A DNA stretch of 64,000 bases from Pirellulales bacterium. GTDB lineage: Bacteria > Planctomycetota > Planctomycetia > Pirellulales > JAEUIK01. Positions 27,559 to 36,186 of this stretch are shown piece by piece. The notes under the pieces were generated by a model. It made no database searches. It was not told where the DNA came from and saw only the letters and a list, made by a program, of their open reading frames with translations. Numbering within the stretch: the first letter of the stretch is position 1; each line of letters opens with the position of its first letter. The stretch covers positions 1-64,000 of the forward strand of contig JAIESQ010000031.1 in assembly GCA_019745975.1 (NCBI GenBank), written 5' to 3'. The translations under genes were made by a program, and so were the position numbers.

Positions 27559-27654
27559 GGGTGCCGCCGGCAAGAAGCATCTCGCAGTGCCGTGTCGAGC
27601 TTGGCACTGCAGGGCAAGCCAACAGTCGCACCCAAACCAAATCCTGAAACTGCT
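27559..27654 (+). repeat. GGGTGCC palindromic element, second copy
   Basis: It shares GGGTGCC, GGCAAGAAGC, CTCGCAGTGC, GGCAAGCC, CGCACCC and the TGAAACTGCT tail with the element at 4555-4680. The matching left outer arm is absent here. It lies 46 bases before the esterase gene; the rest of the stretch 27305-27558 shows no gene. Confidence 0.75.
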
Positions 27655-27699
27655 TCTCGTCGCTCCCATCCGATCGAAACTATCCCGAGGGAAGACATC

Positions 27700-28497
27700 A
27701 TGGTTCGTCTTGCTTTTGTCAGTTGGCTGCTGTCGTCGATGGCCACGGCCGCCGATGTATCGGACGAAGTGACAAGCCGCTACGAGGCGCGCACGTTCGA
27801 CTACACCGCGTCGTCGGGTGAGAAGCGCGAGCTCAAGTATCGGCTGCTGAAGCCGGCCCACATCGCAGCCGGGAAGAAGTATCCGCTGGTGATCTTTCTG
27901 CACGGAGCCGGCGAGCGCGGCGATGACAATCTCGCGCAGCTCAAGTACCTGCCCGAGTGGATGGCCGCCGACGACTGGCAGGCGAAATACCCTTGCTACT
28001 TGATCGCGCCGCAATGCCCGAGCGATCGCTGGTGGGCGCCGGTGCGCGCGGCGCGGAGCGACGAGGCGCGCGAGAAGCAGCGTGCGCTCGACACGCAGCT
28101 CGATGGCGTGCTGGGCGTGATTGACGCGGCCGTGGTCGAGTTTCCGATCGATGCGAATCGGCTCTACCTGACCGGGCTGTCGATGGGCGGATTCGGGAGC
28201 TGGGCGCTGGCCTCGCGGGAGCCGACGCGGTTCGCCGCGGTGGTGCCGATCTGTGGTGGCGGTGATCCGGCCTGGGCCGAGACTTTGCGCGACATCCCGA
28301 TCTGGGTGGCCCATGGCGGAGCCGATCGCGTCGTGCCGCCCGCAAAGTCGCGCGAAATGGTCGAGGCGCTGCGGACCGCCGGTGGACAGCCAAAGTACAC
28401 CGAGCTCGATGGGGTGGGGCACGATAGTTGGACGCCGACCTACAAGGACCCGCAGGGGCCGCTGCCCTGGATGTTCGAGCAGGTGAAGGGGCGCTAA
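27700..28497 (+). CDS. Secreted alpha/beta-hydrolase, predicted esterase or peptidase
   Basis: This encodes 265 residues. A short signal peptide (MVRLAFVSWLLSSMATAAD) precedes an alpha/beta-hydrolase of the phospholipase/carboxylesterase kind. The oxyanion region is VIFLHGAGERGDDN, the nucleophile elbow is YLTGLSMGGFGSW (serine), the acid is in VAHGGADRVVPP (aspartate) and the histidine in DGVGHDSW. Such planctomycete proteins often act on polysaccharide-linked esters, but the substrate here is unknown. The ATG at 27700 follows GAGGGA. The frame remains open upstream through the repeat element, which I exclude. Confidence 0.9.
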   Translation: MVRLAFVSWLLSSMATAADVSDEVTSRYEARTFDYTASSGEKRELKYRLLKPAHIAAGKKYPLVIFLHGAGERGDDNLAQLKYLPEWMAADDWQAKYPCYLIAPQCPSDRWWAPVRAARSDEAREKQRALDTQLDGVLGVIDAAVVEFPIDANRLYLTGLSMGGFGSWALASREPTRFAAVVPICGGGDPAWAETLRDIPIWVAHGGADRVVPPAKSREMVEALRTAGGQPKYTELDGVGHDSWTPTYKDPQGPLPWMFEQVKGR

Positions 28498-28531
28498 GCC
28501 AGCGCTGGCCCGGCCTCACAGTGCTCACGCA

Positions 28532-28651
28532 GGCCGGCCACAGGAACGTCGAGTCCGGCCTCACAGAGGCCGGCTACAGGAACGTCGAGTCCGGCCTCAC
28601 TGAGGCCGGCTACAGCCCTGTCGGGTCGGGCTTCGCAGAGGCCGGCTACAG
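28532..28651 (+). repeat. 36-bp tandem repeat, about 3.3 copies
   Basis: Units begin GGCCGG at 28532, 28568, 28604 and 28640, an exact 36-base period, with the core ACAGGAACGTCGAGTCCGGC and CTCAC-GA joining sequence. Because 36 is a multiple of three the repeat keeps frames open. It lies directly after the esterase gene. The rest of the gene-free stretch to 29077 shows nothing recognisable. Confidence 0.85.
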
Positions 28652-29077
28652 CGGGCCGTGCCGCCGGCCAGAAAATTGTTTTCCAATCCCGCCGCCGGGC
28701 GTTACAACAATACCTACGGTCGTGCGGTGGGTTTCAACTTTGGTGCGATCGAGCGGGGCCTATTCCGGCCGGTCCGTGGCCGCCCATTGAGCCTGTCCCC
28801 CAGACGCACCATCGTGACTCACGTCGCGACGGGATCACGTACACTTGTGCGGTGCGGAATTCGCGTACATGGGCGGGTCGCGATCCAGCAATTCCGGACT
28901 GCGTGTCAGAATTGGTGTTTTCGTCGCGTATCAGTTGCTGGAGCGGCGGAGCGGCTTGCCAAGTTACGACACGCAATCGTAGATGAGGGCAGCGTTTTAG
29001 GAAGACCAACACCCCAGCGTTCGAGTGCGGCCAAAGTCTTTGGTCGCCGAGACCCTGAAAGAATCAGACGGTGTAGC

Positions 29078-31057
29078 ATGGCGAAGCGAGTTGCCAGTTC
29101 CGTAGCGTTCAAAGTCGTCACGCCAGGATCGAAATGGTGGCTGACCGCTTGCCGCGGATGCCTGGCTTTGGTGCTCAGTTGCCTGGCGACGGTGGCGTCG
29201 GCCCAGGAGGCGACGGAAGCCCAGGTCGAGGCCGCCGCCGCGCAAGTCTCGGGCGACAAATGGGCGCTCTTGATCGGGGTGGACGACTACGCCAATCTTT
29301 CGGACCTGCAGTATTGCGGCGCTGACATGCGGTCGATGCGCGAGCGGTTGATCAAGGCCGGCTTCGCTCCCGACCACGTTTTTCTGCTGCACGACAAAGC
29401 GGATGAAACCCGCTATCGACCGAGCCGCTTGAACATCGAGCGTCAACTCGAGGTTGTGCTCGCGTTACCGGAGAAGGAAGACCTGCTCGTGGTCGCTTTC
29501 AGCGGCCATGGAGTGCGCGCCGGCGAGACGAGCTTCTTGTGCCCCACCGAGGCTGACGTCGCCGACCCACGGACGTTATTGTCGCTCGATGAGCTGTACC
29601 AGCGACTGACGCGTTCGGGGGCGGGCTTCCGCCTGGCGATTATCGACGCCTGTCGCAACGATCCCGAGGCGCGCGGCCAACGCGCCGCCCGCGCCAGTAC
29701 CGGCATGCACGAGTTTTCGAACTCGCTGGGCGAGCATCCGGCCGGAGTGTTGATGCTCACCAGTTGCCAACCGGGCCAAATCGCCTGGGAAGAGCAGAAA
29801 GAAGACGGCCAGTTTCAAGGTGGCGTCTTCACGCACTACCTGCTGGAAGGGCTTGATGGGAGCGCCGACAAGGCGGGCAACGGCGACGGCACGGTCACGC
29901 TGAGCGAATGGGTGCACTACGCCAGCGAACGCACCAAGACGTATGTGGCGCGGGAATTCAACGCCCTGCAAAAGCCGACATTCGTGGGGGCCTTGGCCAT
30001 CGATGCGCTAGATTTCCCCTTGGGGCAAATGCTGGCCAGCAACGAGGCTGAGATTCCGGCGCCACCCAGCGACGTTCCAGGCCCCGCGCCGGCGGCCCCC
30101 GCGGCGCCGACGTTCCCTGCGCAACTGGGCGCGATCGATGATCCGGCGATCATGATGCCGCTGCCGGCGAACGTCGAGCAAACGCACACCAACTCGATCG
30201 GCATGAAGCTGCGTTTGATCCCCGCCGGTGAGTTCACCATGGGGAGCAACGAGTATCGCGCGGCGTTGGCCAACGACTTCGAGTTGAACGAGAATTTCGA
30301 CCCCAGCGATGAGGGACCGGCCCATCGCGTGCGGATCACGCGTCCGTTCTTGATCGGGCAGTACGAGATCACGCGGGGGCAGTTCGCGAAGTTTGTGGAA
30401 GCCACGAACTATAAGACCGACGCCGAGCGCGACGGCCAGGGAGGCTGGGGCTGGGTCGATGCCAAGGTCGGCGGCGAGCAGCGCCCCAACTTCAGTTGGC
30501 ATTCGTGGGGGGTCAACCAGAGCGACCGGTCGTGCGTCGTCAACGTGAGCTACAACGACGCCTGCAAGTTCTGCGAATGGCTCAGCGAGCAGGAAGGCGT
30601 GACCTACCGCCTGCCGACCGAAGCGCAGTGGGAATATGTCTGCCGGGCTGGCACCAGCACGCGGTTCTATAACGGTGACGATCCGCGACGGCTCATCGAG
30701 ATCGGCAACGTCGCCGACGAAACGGCCAAGCAGCGCTTCACCTGGTGGAAGTTCGTGGTGCCGGGCCGCGACGGTTGGGAATTCACGGCCCCGATCGGCC
30801 ACTATCAGCCGAACAACTTCCGCGTGTTCGACATGATCGGCAACGCGTTAGAGTGGTGCCGCGACTGGTATGGCCAGACGTACTACGAGACTTCGCCGTC
30901 GGAAGACCCGCAGGGGCCGGACCAGGGCGAGGTGCATTGCGTGCGTGGCGGTGGCTGGACGACGTTCCCGGTCTTCTGCCGGGCGGCCGCTCGCGACTAC
31001 CGTTCGGCCGAGTTCCGACAGAATAATCTGGGCTTCCGCGTTGTCGTCGAGCCGTAA
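29078..31057 (+). CDS. Secreted caspase-like protease fused to a SUMF1 (formylglycine-type) domain
   Basis: This encodes 659 residues. A signal peptide (CLALVLSCLATVASAQ) precedes a C14 caspase-like p20 domain starting KWALLIGVDDYANLSDL. The catalytic dyad is visible as VVAFSGHGV (histidine about 144) and LAIIDACRND (cysteine about 192). A proline/alanine linker (about 335-365) leads to a SUMF1/FGE-sulfatase fold from NSIGMKLRLIPAGEFTMGS to GGGWTTFPVFCRAAARDY and NNLGFRVV. In such fusions the SUMF1 part is usually a C-type-lectin-like binding module rather than an oxidase; the FGE active-site cysteine pair is not obvious. ATG 29078 is chosen at the signal peptide. A second caspase gene follows. 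Confidence 0.92.
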   Translation: MAKRVASSVAFKVVTPGSKWWLTACRGCLALVLSCLATVASAQEATEAQVEAAAAQVSGDKWALLIGVDDYANLSDLQYCGADMRSMRERLIKAGFAPDHVFLLHDKADETRYRPSRLNIERQLEVVLALPEKEDLLVVAFSGHGVRAGETSFLCPTEADVADPRTLLSLDELYQRLTRSGAGFRLAIIDACRNDPEARGQRAARASTGMHEFSNSLGEHPAGVLMLTSCQPGQIAWEEQKEDGQFQGGVFTHYLLEGLDGSADKAGNGDGTVTLSEWVHYASERTKTYVAREFNALQKPTFVGALAIDALDFPLGQMLASNEAEIPAPPSDVPGPAPAAPAAPTFPAQLGAIDDPAIMMPLPANVEQTHTNSIGMKLRLIPAGEFTMGSNEYRAALANDFELNENFDPSDEGPAHRVRITRPFLIGQYEITRGQFAKFVEATNYKTDAERDGQGGWGWVDAKVGGEQRPNFSWHSWGVNQSDRSCVVNVSYNDACKFCEWLSEQEGVTYRLPTEAQWEYVCRAGTSTRFYNGDDPRRLIEIGNVADETAKQRFTWWKFVVPGRDGWEFTAPIGHYQPNNFRVFDMIGNALEWCRDWYGQTYYETSPSEDPQGPDQGEVHCVRGGGWTTFPVFCRAAARDYRSAEFRQNNLGFRVVVEP

Positions 31058-31372
31058 GTCGCGTGGGACGGCGGAAACCCATACTTCGTATCTAAGCGAT
31101 CCTGGCGGCTCCGGCGCGGAGTGGCCAGGATTGTTCGTTGGTATCGTCGCCGCTCGGCGATGAACACGCGGCGTGATCGACGGTGACGCCGGCCAACGGC
31201 ACGCCCGGGCGACTCGATTGTTCAGAGCCAACGTAAGAACGAGCCGGGATTGCCGTAACTAGAGTGGTTCGGCCGCCAGGCAGCTACAATTGTCCTGACC
31301 GACCGAAGCGACGCGGTTCACAAGACAACACCACTTCGATCCACAGTCGGGATCTCAGCCAGGGGTGCCAAC
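31058..31372. other. Gap between the two caspase genes, no gene
   Basis: No plausible coding frame or strong terminator is seen. The distance suggests that the downstream caspase gene has its own promoter. Confidence 0.5.
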
Positions 31373-33652
31373 ATGACCTCGCAATTAGAACAACGAGTTG
31401 CCAGTAGCTCGAAATCGATCGGGTCGCCATTGCGTCCCGAGCGCAATGTAGTCGGAATCTGCGTTCATTCAATCGCGCGGCTGGCGGCCGCCGCTGGGCT
31501 GTTGGTGATGCTTGTCGGGGTTGCCCGAGCGCAGGTTCCGCTGCCCGGCGATATCAGCTCGACGGAATCGGGCACGCGCACCTGGGCGATGCTCATTGGC
31601 GTTGAAGACTACGAGCAGTGCAACGACCTGCGCTATGTGCGCAATGACGTGCGCCGGCTGGAGGAAGTGCTAATGCAGCGCGGTGGCGTCGGCCCCGCGC
31701 AGCTTCTCGTGCTGGCCGATGACGCGCGCTCCGCCGAAGCCAAGCGCCCCAACAAGGCGAATATCGAAGACCAGCTCGTCCGCTGGCTCAAGCTGCCGCT
31801 GGAAGACGATCAGCTCATTCTGTACTTCAGCGGGCATGGCGTGCGCGATGAGGCGGGCCGGCTGTATCTGGCCCCCAGCGACCTCGATCCCGCGCGCATT
31901 GAAGAAACCGGCATTGCCTTGGCCAAGCTGCACGAGCTGCTGCAAAGCTGCAAAGCCCGCGTCAAGCTGCTCGTGCTCGACGCTTGCCATGCCGGGAGCG
32001 CCAAGGACCCGGAAGCCAAGGACCCGCAAACGGCCCTTAACGAAGAGCTCGCCAAGCCGTTCGAGCAGGCCAATCGCGTGATCACGCTGGCTAGCAGCAC
32101 CGGCGAAGAAAAGAGCCAGATCTGGTCGGCCCGCGAACAGTCGTTGTTCACTTACTGGTTGGTGCAGGCGCTCAAAGGGCATGCCGACGCCAACGAAGAC
32201 GGCCGCATCGACACCGACGAGCTGTATCGCTATGTGTTCGAGAACGTGACCTTCATTGCCAACGAAAAACTTGGCGGGCCACAGACCCCCGTGCGGTACG
32301 TGAACGCTGAAGTGCCCGGCGTGCCGACCGTGATGGAGATGCGGCCGATGTCGTGGCGCGAGCGCGTGCCCGAGATCGCCAACGAGCTGGCCCTGGCCAT
32401 GCAAGACCATGGGCTGTCGCGCGTGGCCGTGTTTGAATTCTCCAGCGATTCGCTCGCGGGAGAAGAGCTGCTGCGGCAGTATGGCACCTTCGGCCGGACG
32501 CTGGCCGATCGCTTACAGGCCGAACTGGTGAAACGCGGCGGCAACCGCTTTAGCGTCCTCGACCGGGCCACGTTGCGCCGCGCCATCGACGATATGGGGC
32601 TCGACGTCTCCGACATGGGTTCGCCCGAGCGAATGCAAGAGCTTTCCGAGAAAGTGGGCGGGCTGCCCGTGCTGGTTCAAGGCAAGTTTGAAAGCCGGCA
32701 GGGGGGCACGCTCAGCCTGCGGGCGCGCCTGAAGCGGCTCGATCAGGGAGATATCGTGGCCACGGCCGGCGGCCCGACACAGTTGAGCGTCGACGATTGG
32801 GCGCAGTTGGGACGGAGCGTCGAATTGGTCAACGAACCGCCGACGCCGACGATTGTCCCTTCGGTGCCATCGGCTCCGCGCATCTCGCTCGTTTCGACAA
32901 AGATCGATCGCTTGGATGACCTGGCGTCGGGCGCGCATCCGTTTTCGCGGCAGAGCAAGTCGCCGTTTCGGGTGCGGATTATGATCAAAGGCGCCGACGG
33001 GCGCTACAGCGAAGAGCGCCGCGGCGTTATCCAAGGCAACGACTACATTGTGCCGTTCCGCAAGAACGAAGTGTTCGCGCTCGAAGTCGAGCAAAACACC
33101 GGCAAACGCGTGCTGATGCGGCTGTTGGTCGACGGCCTCAACACGCTGCCGCAGAAGTACGAGCCTGGTTCGGAGTCGGCGACTCCCGAGGCCGATCCTG
33201 AGCATCTGGAAACACACACCGAGGTCGATCCCGCCGCTCGGCCCCGCCCCGGCGACCCGAACAAGGGCGTGGTGCGCGTCGTGGTTGGCGAACGCGTGGC
33301 GCTCGACGAAGCGCGCCCGTGGGTGCTCGACCCGGCTGAACTGCAGCGTAAGAACAAGAAGTTCTGGCGGGTGACGGGCTTCGCGCAGAAGCTCGGTTCG
33401 CTGGGCGAAACGCGCGAATTCACCGTGGTCGACGCCAAGGATTCGCTAGCGGCCCACCGTGAGTACACCGATCAGCTCGGCATCATCACGATGGCGTTCT
33501 ACTCGGCGGTGCCGGCGCGGCGCAACGCCCGCGGCCAATTGGGCGTGTTGCCTGGCCAGGTGCGCAACGAAGTGATCGAGATTGTCGACGGGCCGAAGAT
33601 GTGCGGCGAGCTGCTGGGGCTGTACACGATCAAGTACGTCGAGGCGCAGTGA
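31373..33652 (+). CDS. Secreted caspase-like protease with CsgG/FlgO-like middle domain
   Basis: This encodes 759 residues. A long basic start and a hydrophobic signal segment (LAAAAGLLVMLVGVARAQ, about residues 37-54) lead to a C14 p20 domain: TWAMLIGVEDYEQCNDLRYV, LILYFSGHGV (histidine about 155) and LLVLDACHAGS (cysteine about 205). The region about 335-500 (FGRTLADRLQAELVKRGG, SVLDRATLRRAIDDMGL) resembles CsgG/FlgO/LpoB-type envelope domains. The last part contains VRIMIKGADGRYSEE and a C-terminal domain of unknown type. The ATG at 31373 is the only start before the signal. It ends 33 bases from the convergent restriction enzyme remnant. Confidence 0.9.
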   Translation: MTSQLEQRVASSSKSIGSPLRPERNVVGICVHSIARLAAAAGLLVMLVGVARAQVPLPGDISSTESGTRTWAMLIGVEDYEQCNDLRYVRNDVRRLEEVLMQRGGVGPAQLLVLADDARSAEAKRPNKANIEDQLVRWLKLPLEDDQLILYFSGHGVRDEAGRLYLAPSDLDPARIEETGIALAKLHELLQSCKARVKLLVLDACHAGSAKDPEAKDPQTALNEELAKPFEQANRVITLASSTGEEKSQIWSAREQSLFTYWLVQALKGHADANEDGRIDTDELYRYVFENVTFIANEKLGGPQTPVRYVNAEVPGVPTVMEMRPMSWRERVPEIANELALAMQDHGLSRVAVFEFSSDSLAGEELLRQYGTFGRTLADRLQAELVKRGGNRFSVLDRATLRRAIDDMGLDVSDMGSPERMQELSEKVGGLPVLVQGKFESRQGGTLSLRARLKRLDQGDIVATAGGPTQLSVDDWAQLGRSVELVNEPPTPTIVPSVPSAPRISLVSTKIDRLDDLASGAHPFSRQSKSPFRVRIMIKGADGRYSEERRGVIQGNDYIVPFRKNEVFALEVEQNTGKRVLMRLLVDGLNTLPQKYEPGSESATPEADPEHLETHTEVDPAARPRPGDPNKGVVRVVVGERVALDEARPWVLDPAELQRKNKKFWRVTGFAQKLGSLGETREFTVVDAKDSLAAHREYTDQLGIITMAFYSAVPARRNARGQLGVLPGQVRNEVIEIVDGPKMCGELLGLYTIKYVEAQ

Positions 33653-33685
33653 TCGGCGGCCATCGATCACCAATGGTCGCGGCCT

Positions 33686-34623
33686 TCACTTACGTCTGGG
33701 ATAGGGCCCGAGGAACTTATCGCCATTGAAGTGGATCATGTGATCGGGAGAGTCGGCAATCCAGACTTCCGATTCCCAGACAATTTGCGATGCATGCCTC
33801 TTGAAGCCAACAAAGTCCATGAATGCCGTAACATAAACACGACTGGCAGGGCACTTGCTGAGCATCGATTCTAGTTCAGCATCGGCGAGATTGGGCCGTG
33901 TGACGTGACAGCCTCGACGAGGAATAGCCAGTCACGCTGGGTATCAAACAGCACCACGTCAGGCAACTTATCGTGACTCATCTCGGGTATCCTCAGCCGA
34001 GCGAGTGCCTTCTCGTTAACGTGAAGTTTCTTCTTGGCAGTGTCGCCTAAATAGACGAGCAGGGAACCCGGCGCAAACCTTGGCGCGAATTCTTCAACAA
34101 TGCGCCGCTGCAAGTCGTTGTGCGCGCCTGCCGACAATTCGATAAGTACTCCATCGGGCAACCGGACTGGAATCATGTGCAAACGGCGCGCTCGGTCATA
34201 GGCCGCCGACAGTTGCCCGTGTTGCGCGATGAATCGCTCGCAAACCGATACAAATCGGCGTTTGCCAAATGCCGCTAGCACTTTCGCGGCGGAAGACGTC
34301 AGTTGGTATCGCGTGTCACCGCTGTTTGTCGGTCGGCGCGGGTCGTCGGGGTTGCGATCGATCAGGCGCGCTTGTTCAAACTGGTGGACCGTCTGACGGC
34401 GAATCGTCTCGCGACTGTTGGCCGCATAATCCTTGCCGTAATGCTCACGCATCCAACTCATCATATCCCAGATGCGCAGCAGGGGGCGCTGCGTGTCCGA
34501 CCAAGCGTCGCCCTCCTTCATGCCAGCCAGGGCCAAAAGCGTCAGACATGACCGCTCGTTAAGTTGCTGCCGCGGCATGCCAAGTGCCTGCAAGATCGCC
34601 AACGCGTCGTCTCGCTTGCTCAT
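33686..34623 (-). pseudogene. PstI/BsuBI-family restriction endonuclease, frameshifted
   Basis: The first frame (34623 to a TAG at 33871) gives a winged-helix-like N-terminal part and the core LPDVVLFDTQRDWLFLVEAV followed by TSHGPISP. It ends abruptly. Shifting frame near 33880 restores 64 codons to a TGA at 33686, including VYVTAFMDFVGF, EVWIADSPDHMIHFNG and DKFLGPY, which are the family's characteristic C-terminal blocks. A one-base loss explains this. The family cuts CTGCAG or related sites; specificity here is inferred only. The ATG at 34623 overlaps the methyltransferase stop (ATGA). Either the enzyme is inactive or the base is a sequence error. Confidence 0.85.
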
Positions 34624-36164
34624 GAACAATGCTCGACTAGCTGTTCGATCAGGCTCGCTGGTAAGTCCAACGCACGCCCCACAAGGCGTTCGAGCTCGCG
34701 TGCACTTCGGTCAATGGCAAGCTCTACCTGTTCACCCAAGCGGGCGATTGCCCGAGCCGTTGGAACCGGCAATTCGCGGATTTCGGCGGCGTTCACTTGC
34801 GTATTGCCGCTCACGGCTCGGAAGTAGCGATCAATGACGGTGGAGTTGAACAGTGCTGCCAGCCCCCAGGCATCGCACTCGGAGAGTTGCGCATCCCGTC
34901 GGTAGATGTAGTTCAGATGATTCTCGAGTCCGATCCAGGGTGAATACGAATCCGTTGCGTCGAGGATTCCCGCGACAACTCTCTTCTTTTCCTCCTTCGC
35001 GGTGAATCGCTTGAGCAAAACGTATCGTCCAGCCTGGAGTAGCAGTCGTCGCGATTGTTCGCTGACAACGATGTGCAATGGCTTGGGCGACTTTGCCGGA
35101 AAGCGCGTCACAAATGGCCGCACGTTATGCGACCAGAGCAGCGGGGCGGTATCGCCCGCCCGTTCGTGACGCAGGAAGTCCGTGGCGCGAAATGCCACCA
35201 CCGGACCCGTCGAGACGTCGAATCCCAGAGTGCGGAACCGGCATGGCAGCCGATCGAGCGCGGCCACGATTTGGCGATCAAAATCACTGCTGATCACACG
35301 CACAACGTGATCGGCGCGCGAACTTGTGATCACGCTTTCGTAAGGGGCGGAACTGCGGCGTAAGCCTTGAAAGTCGGCTCCCACGCTGGAAGTTAGCGCG
35401 ATGTCGCGGGCGATCCCACCCTTCTCCGCAAGTAATACCACGTTTTCTTGCAGCACCTGATCTGCTCGAAACGCCTCTGAGCGCGATTCGAACACATGGA
35501 TTTGGCGTGCGGTCATTCGGTCGAAATACCAGCGACGAAATCTCCGGAAATAGGGTCCGCTAAAGTAACTTCGCGGAGTGATCGCAACCATCTGGCCACG
35601 GGGAAGCAACCAGTCAGTCGCCGCGGCCATGAACAGGGCGTAGACATTCGGTTGCCCGTGCACAACGTGCGGCATCGATCGAGCCTGTGGCGAATCCTTC
35701 CGCAGTTTGTAATACGGCGGATTCATGATTGCCACGTGAAACGAAGCGGGGCTACGCGCTACGAATAGCGAGTCGTCGGAACTGGCCAGAATGAAATCGT
35801 CGGTCCGAATCATGTATTCGAAACGATGGCCAGCAGTTCGCATCGCAACGGCGCAGCGTTGCATCGTGTCGCGAAGCGGCGCCTCCAGGCGGGGATCGGT
35901 TTCCCACAGTTCGATAAAAACGTCCAGTGGCGGGTCCAATTGCAGCAATCGATTGCACATGGCGGCAGAAAGCGTGCCGACTCCTGCGCCGGGATCCAGG
36001 ATCCGGATCGAGTCGGTGGGGAGAGTTGAGAACAGACCCGCCATGAAGTTTGCAATGGCGGGCGGAGTGCCGTAATGACCGCGCTCTTTGCGGTCGGCTA
36101 GCGATGTGGCCGCGTCGAAGAGGCCCTGTTGATGTGAGGCAAACTCGAGAAGTTCTGGCGGCAT
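34620..36164 (-). CDS. N6-adenine DNA methyltransferase of a type II restriction-modification system
   Basis: This encodes 514 residues. Motif I for S-adenosylmethionine is DPGAGVGTL (about residues 57-65) and the catalytic motif IV is NPPY (148-151), marking an N6-adenine enzyme of the gamma/Eco57I-like class. The C-terminal part, with DAWGLAALFNSTVIDRYF and NAAEIRELPVP, fits a target-recognition domain. It is 22 bases downstream of the PVC protein gene stop and overlaps the endonuclease start, forming a compact R-M unit. It appears intact, so it could still protect the chromosome even though the endonuclease is broken. Confidence 0.92.
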   Translation of the reverse strand: MPPELLEFASHQQGLFDAATSLADRKERGHYGTPPAIANFMAGLFSTLPTDSIRILDPGAGVGTLSAAMCNRLLQLDPPLDVFIELWETDPRLEAPLRDTMQRCAVAMRTAGHRFEYMIRTDDFILASSDDSLFVARSPASFHVAIMNPPYYKLRKDSPQARSMPHVVHGQPNVYALFMAAATDWLLPRGQMVAITPRSYFSGPYFRRFRRWYFDRMTARQIHVFESRSEAFRADQVLQENVVLLAEKGGIARDIALTSSVGADFQGLRRSSAPYESVITSSRADHVVRVISSDFDRQIVAALDRLPCRFRTLGFDVSTGPVVAFRATDFLRHERAGDTAPLLWSHNVRPFVTRFPAKSPKPLHIVVSEQSRRLLLQAGRYVLLKRFTAKEEKKRVVAGILDATDSYSPWIGLENHLNYIYRRDAQLSECDAWGLAALFNSTVIDRYFRAVSGNTQVNAAEIRELPVPTARAIARLGEQVELAIDRSARELERLVGRALDLPASLIEQLVEHCS

Positions 36165-36186
36165 GCGATCTCTGCAAATCGCGACC

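Noticed and set aside
28532-28651. Possible CRISPR array from 36-base periodicity
   Set aside because: The period is made of contiguous repeat without spacers.
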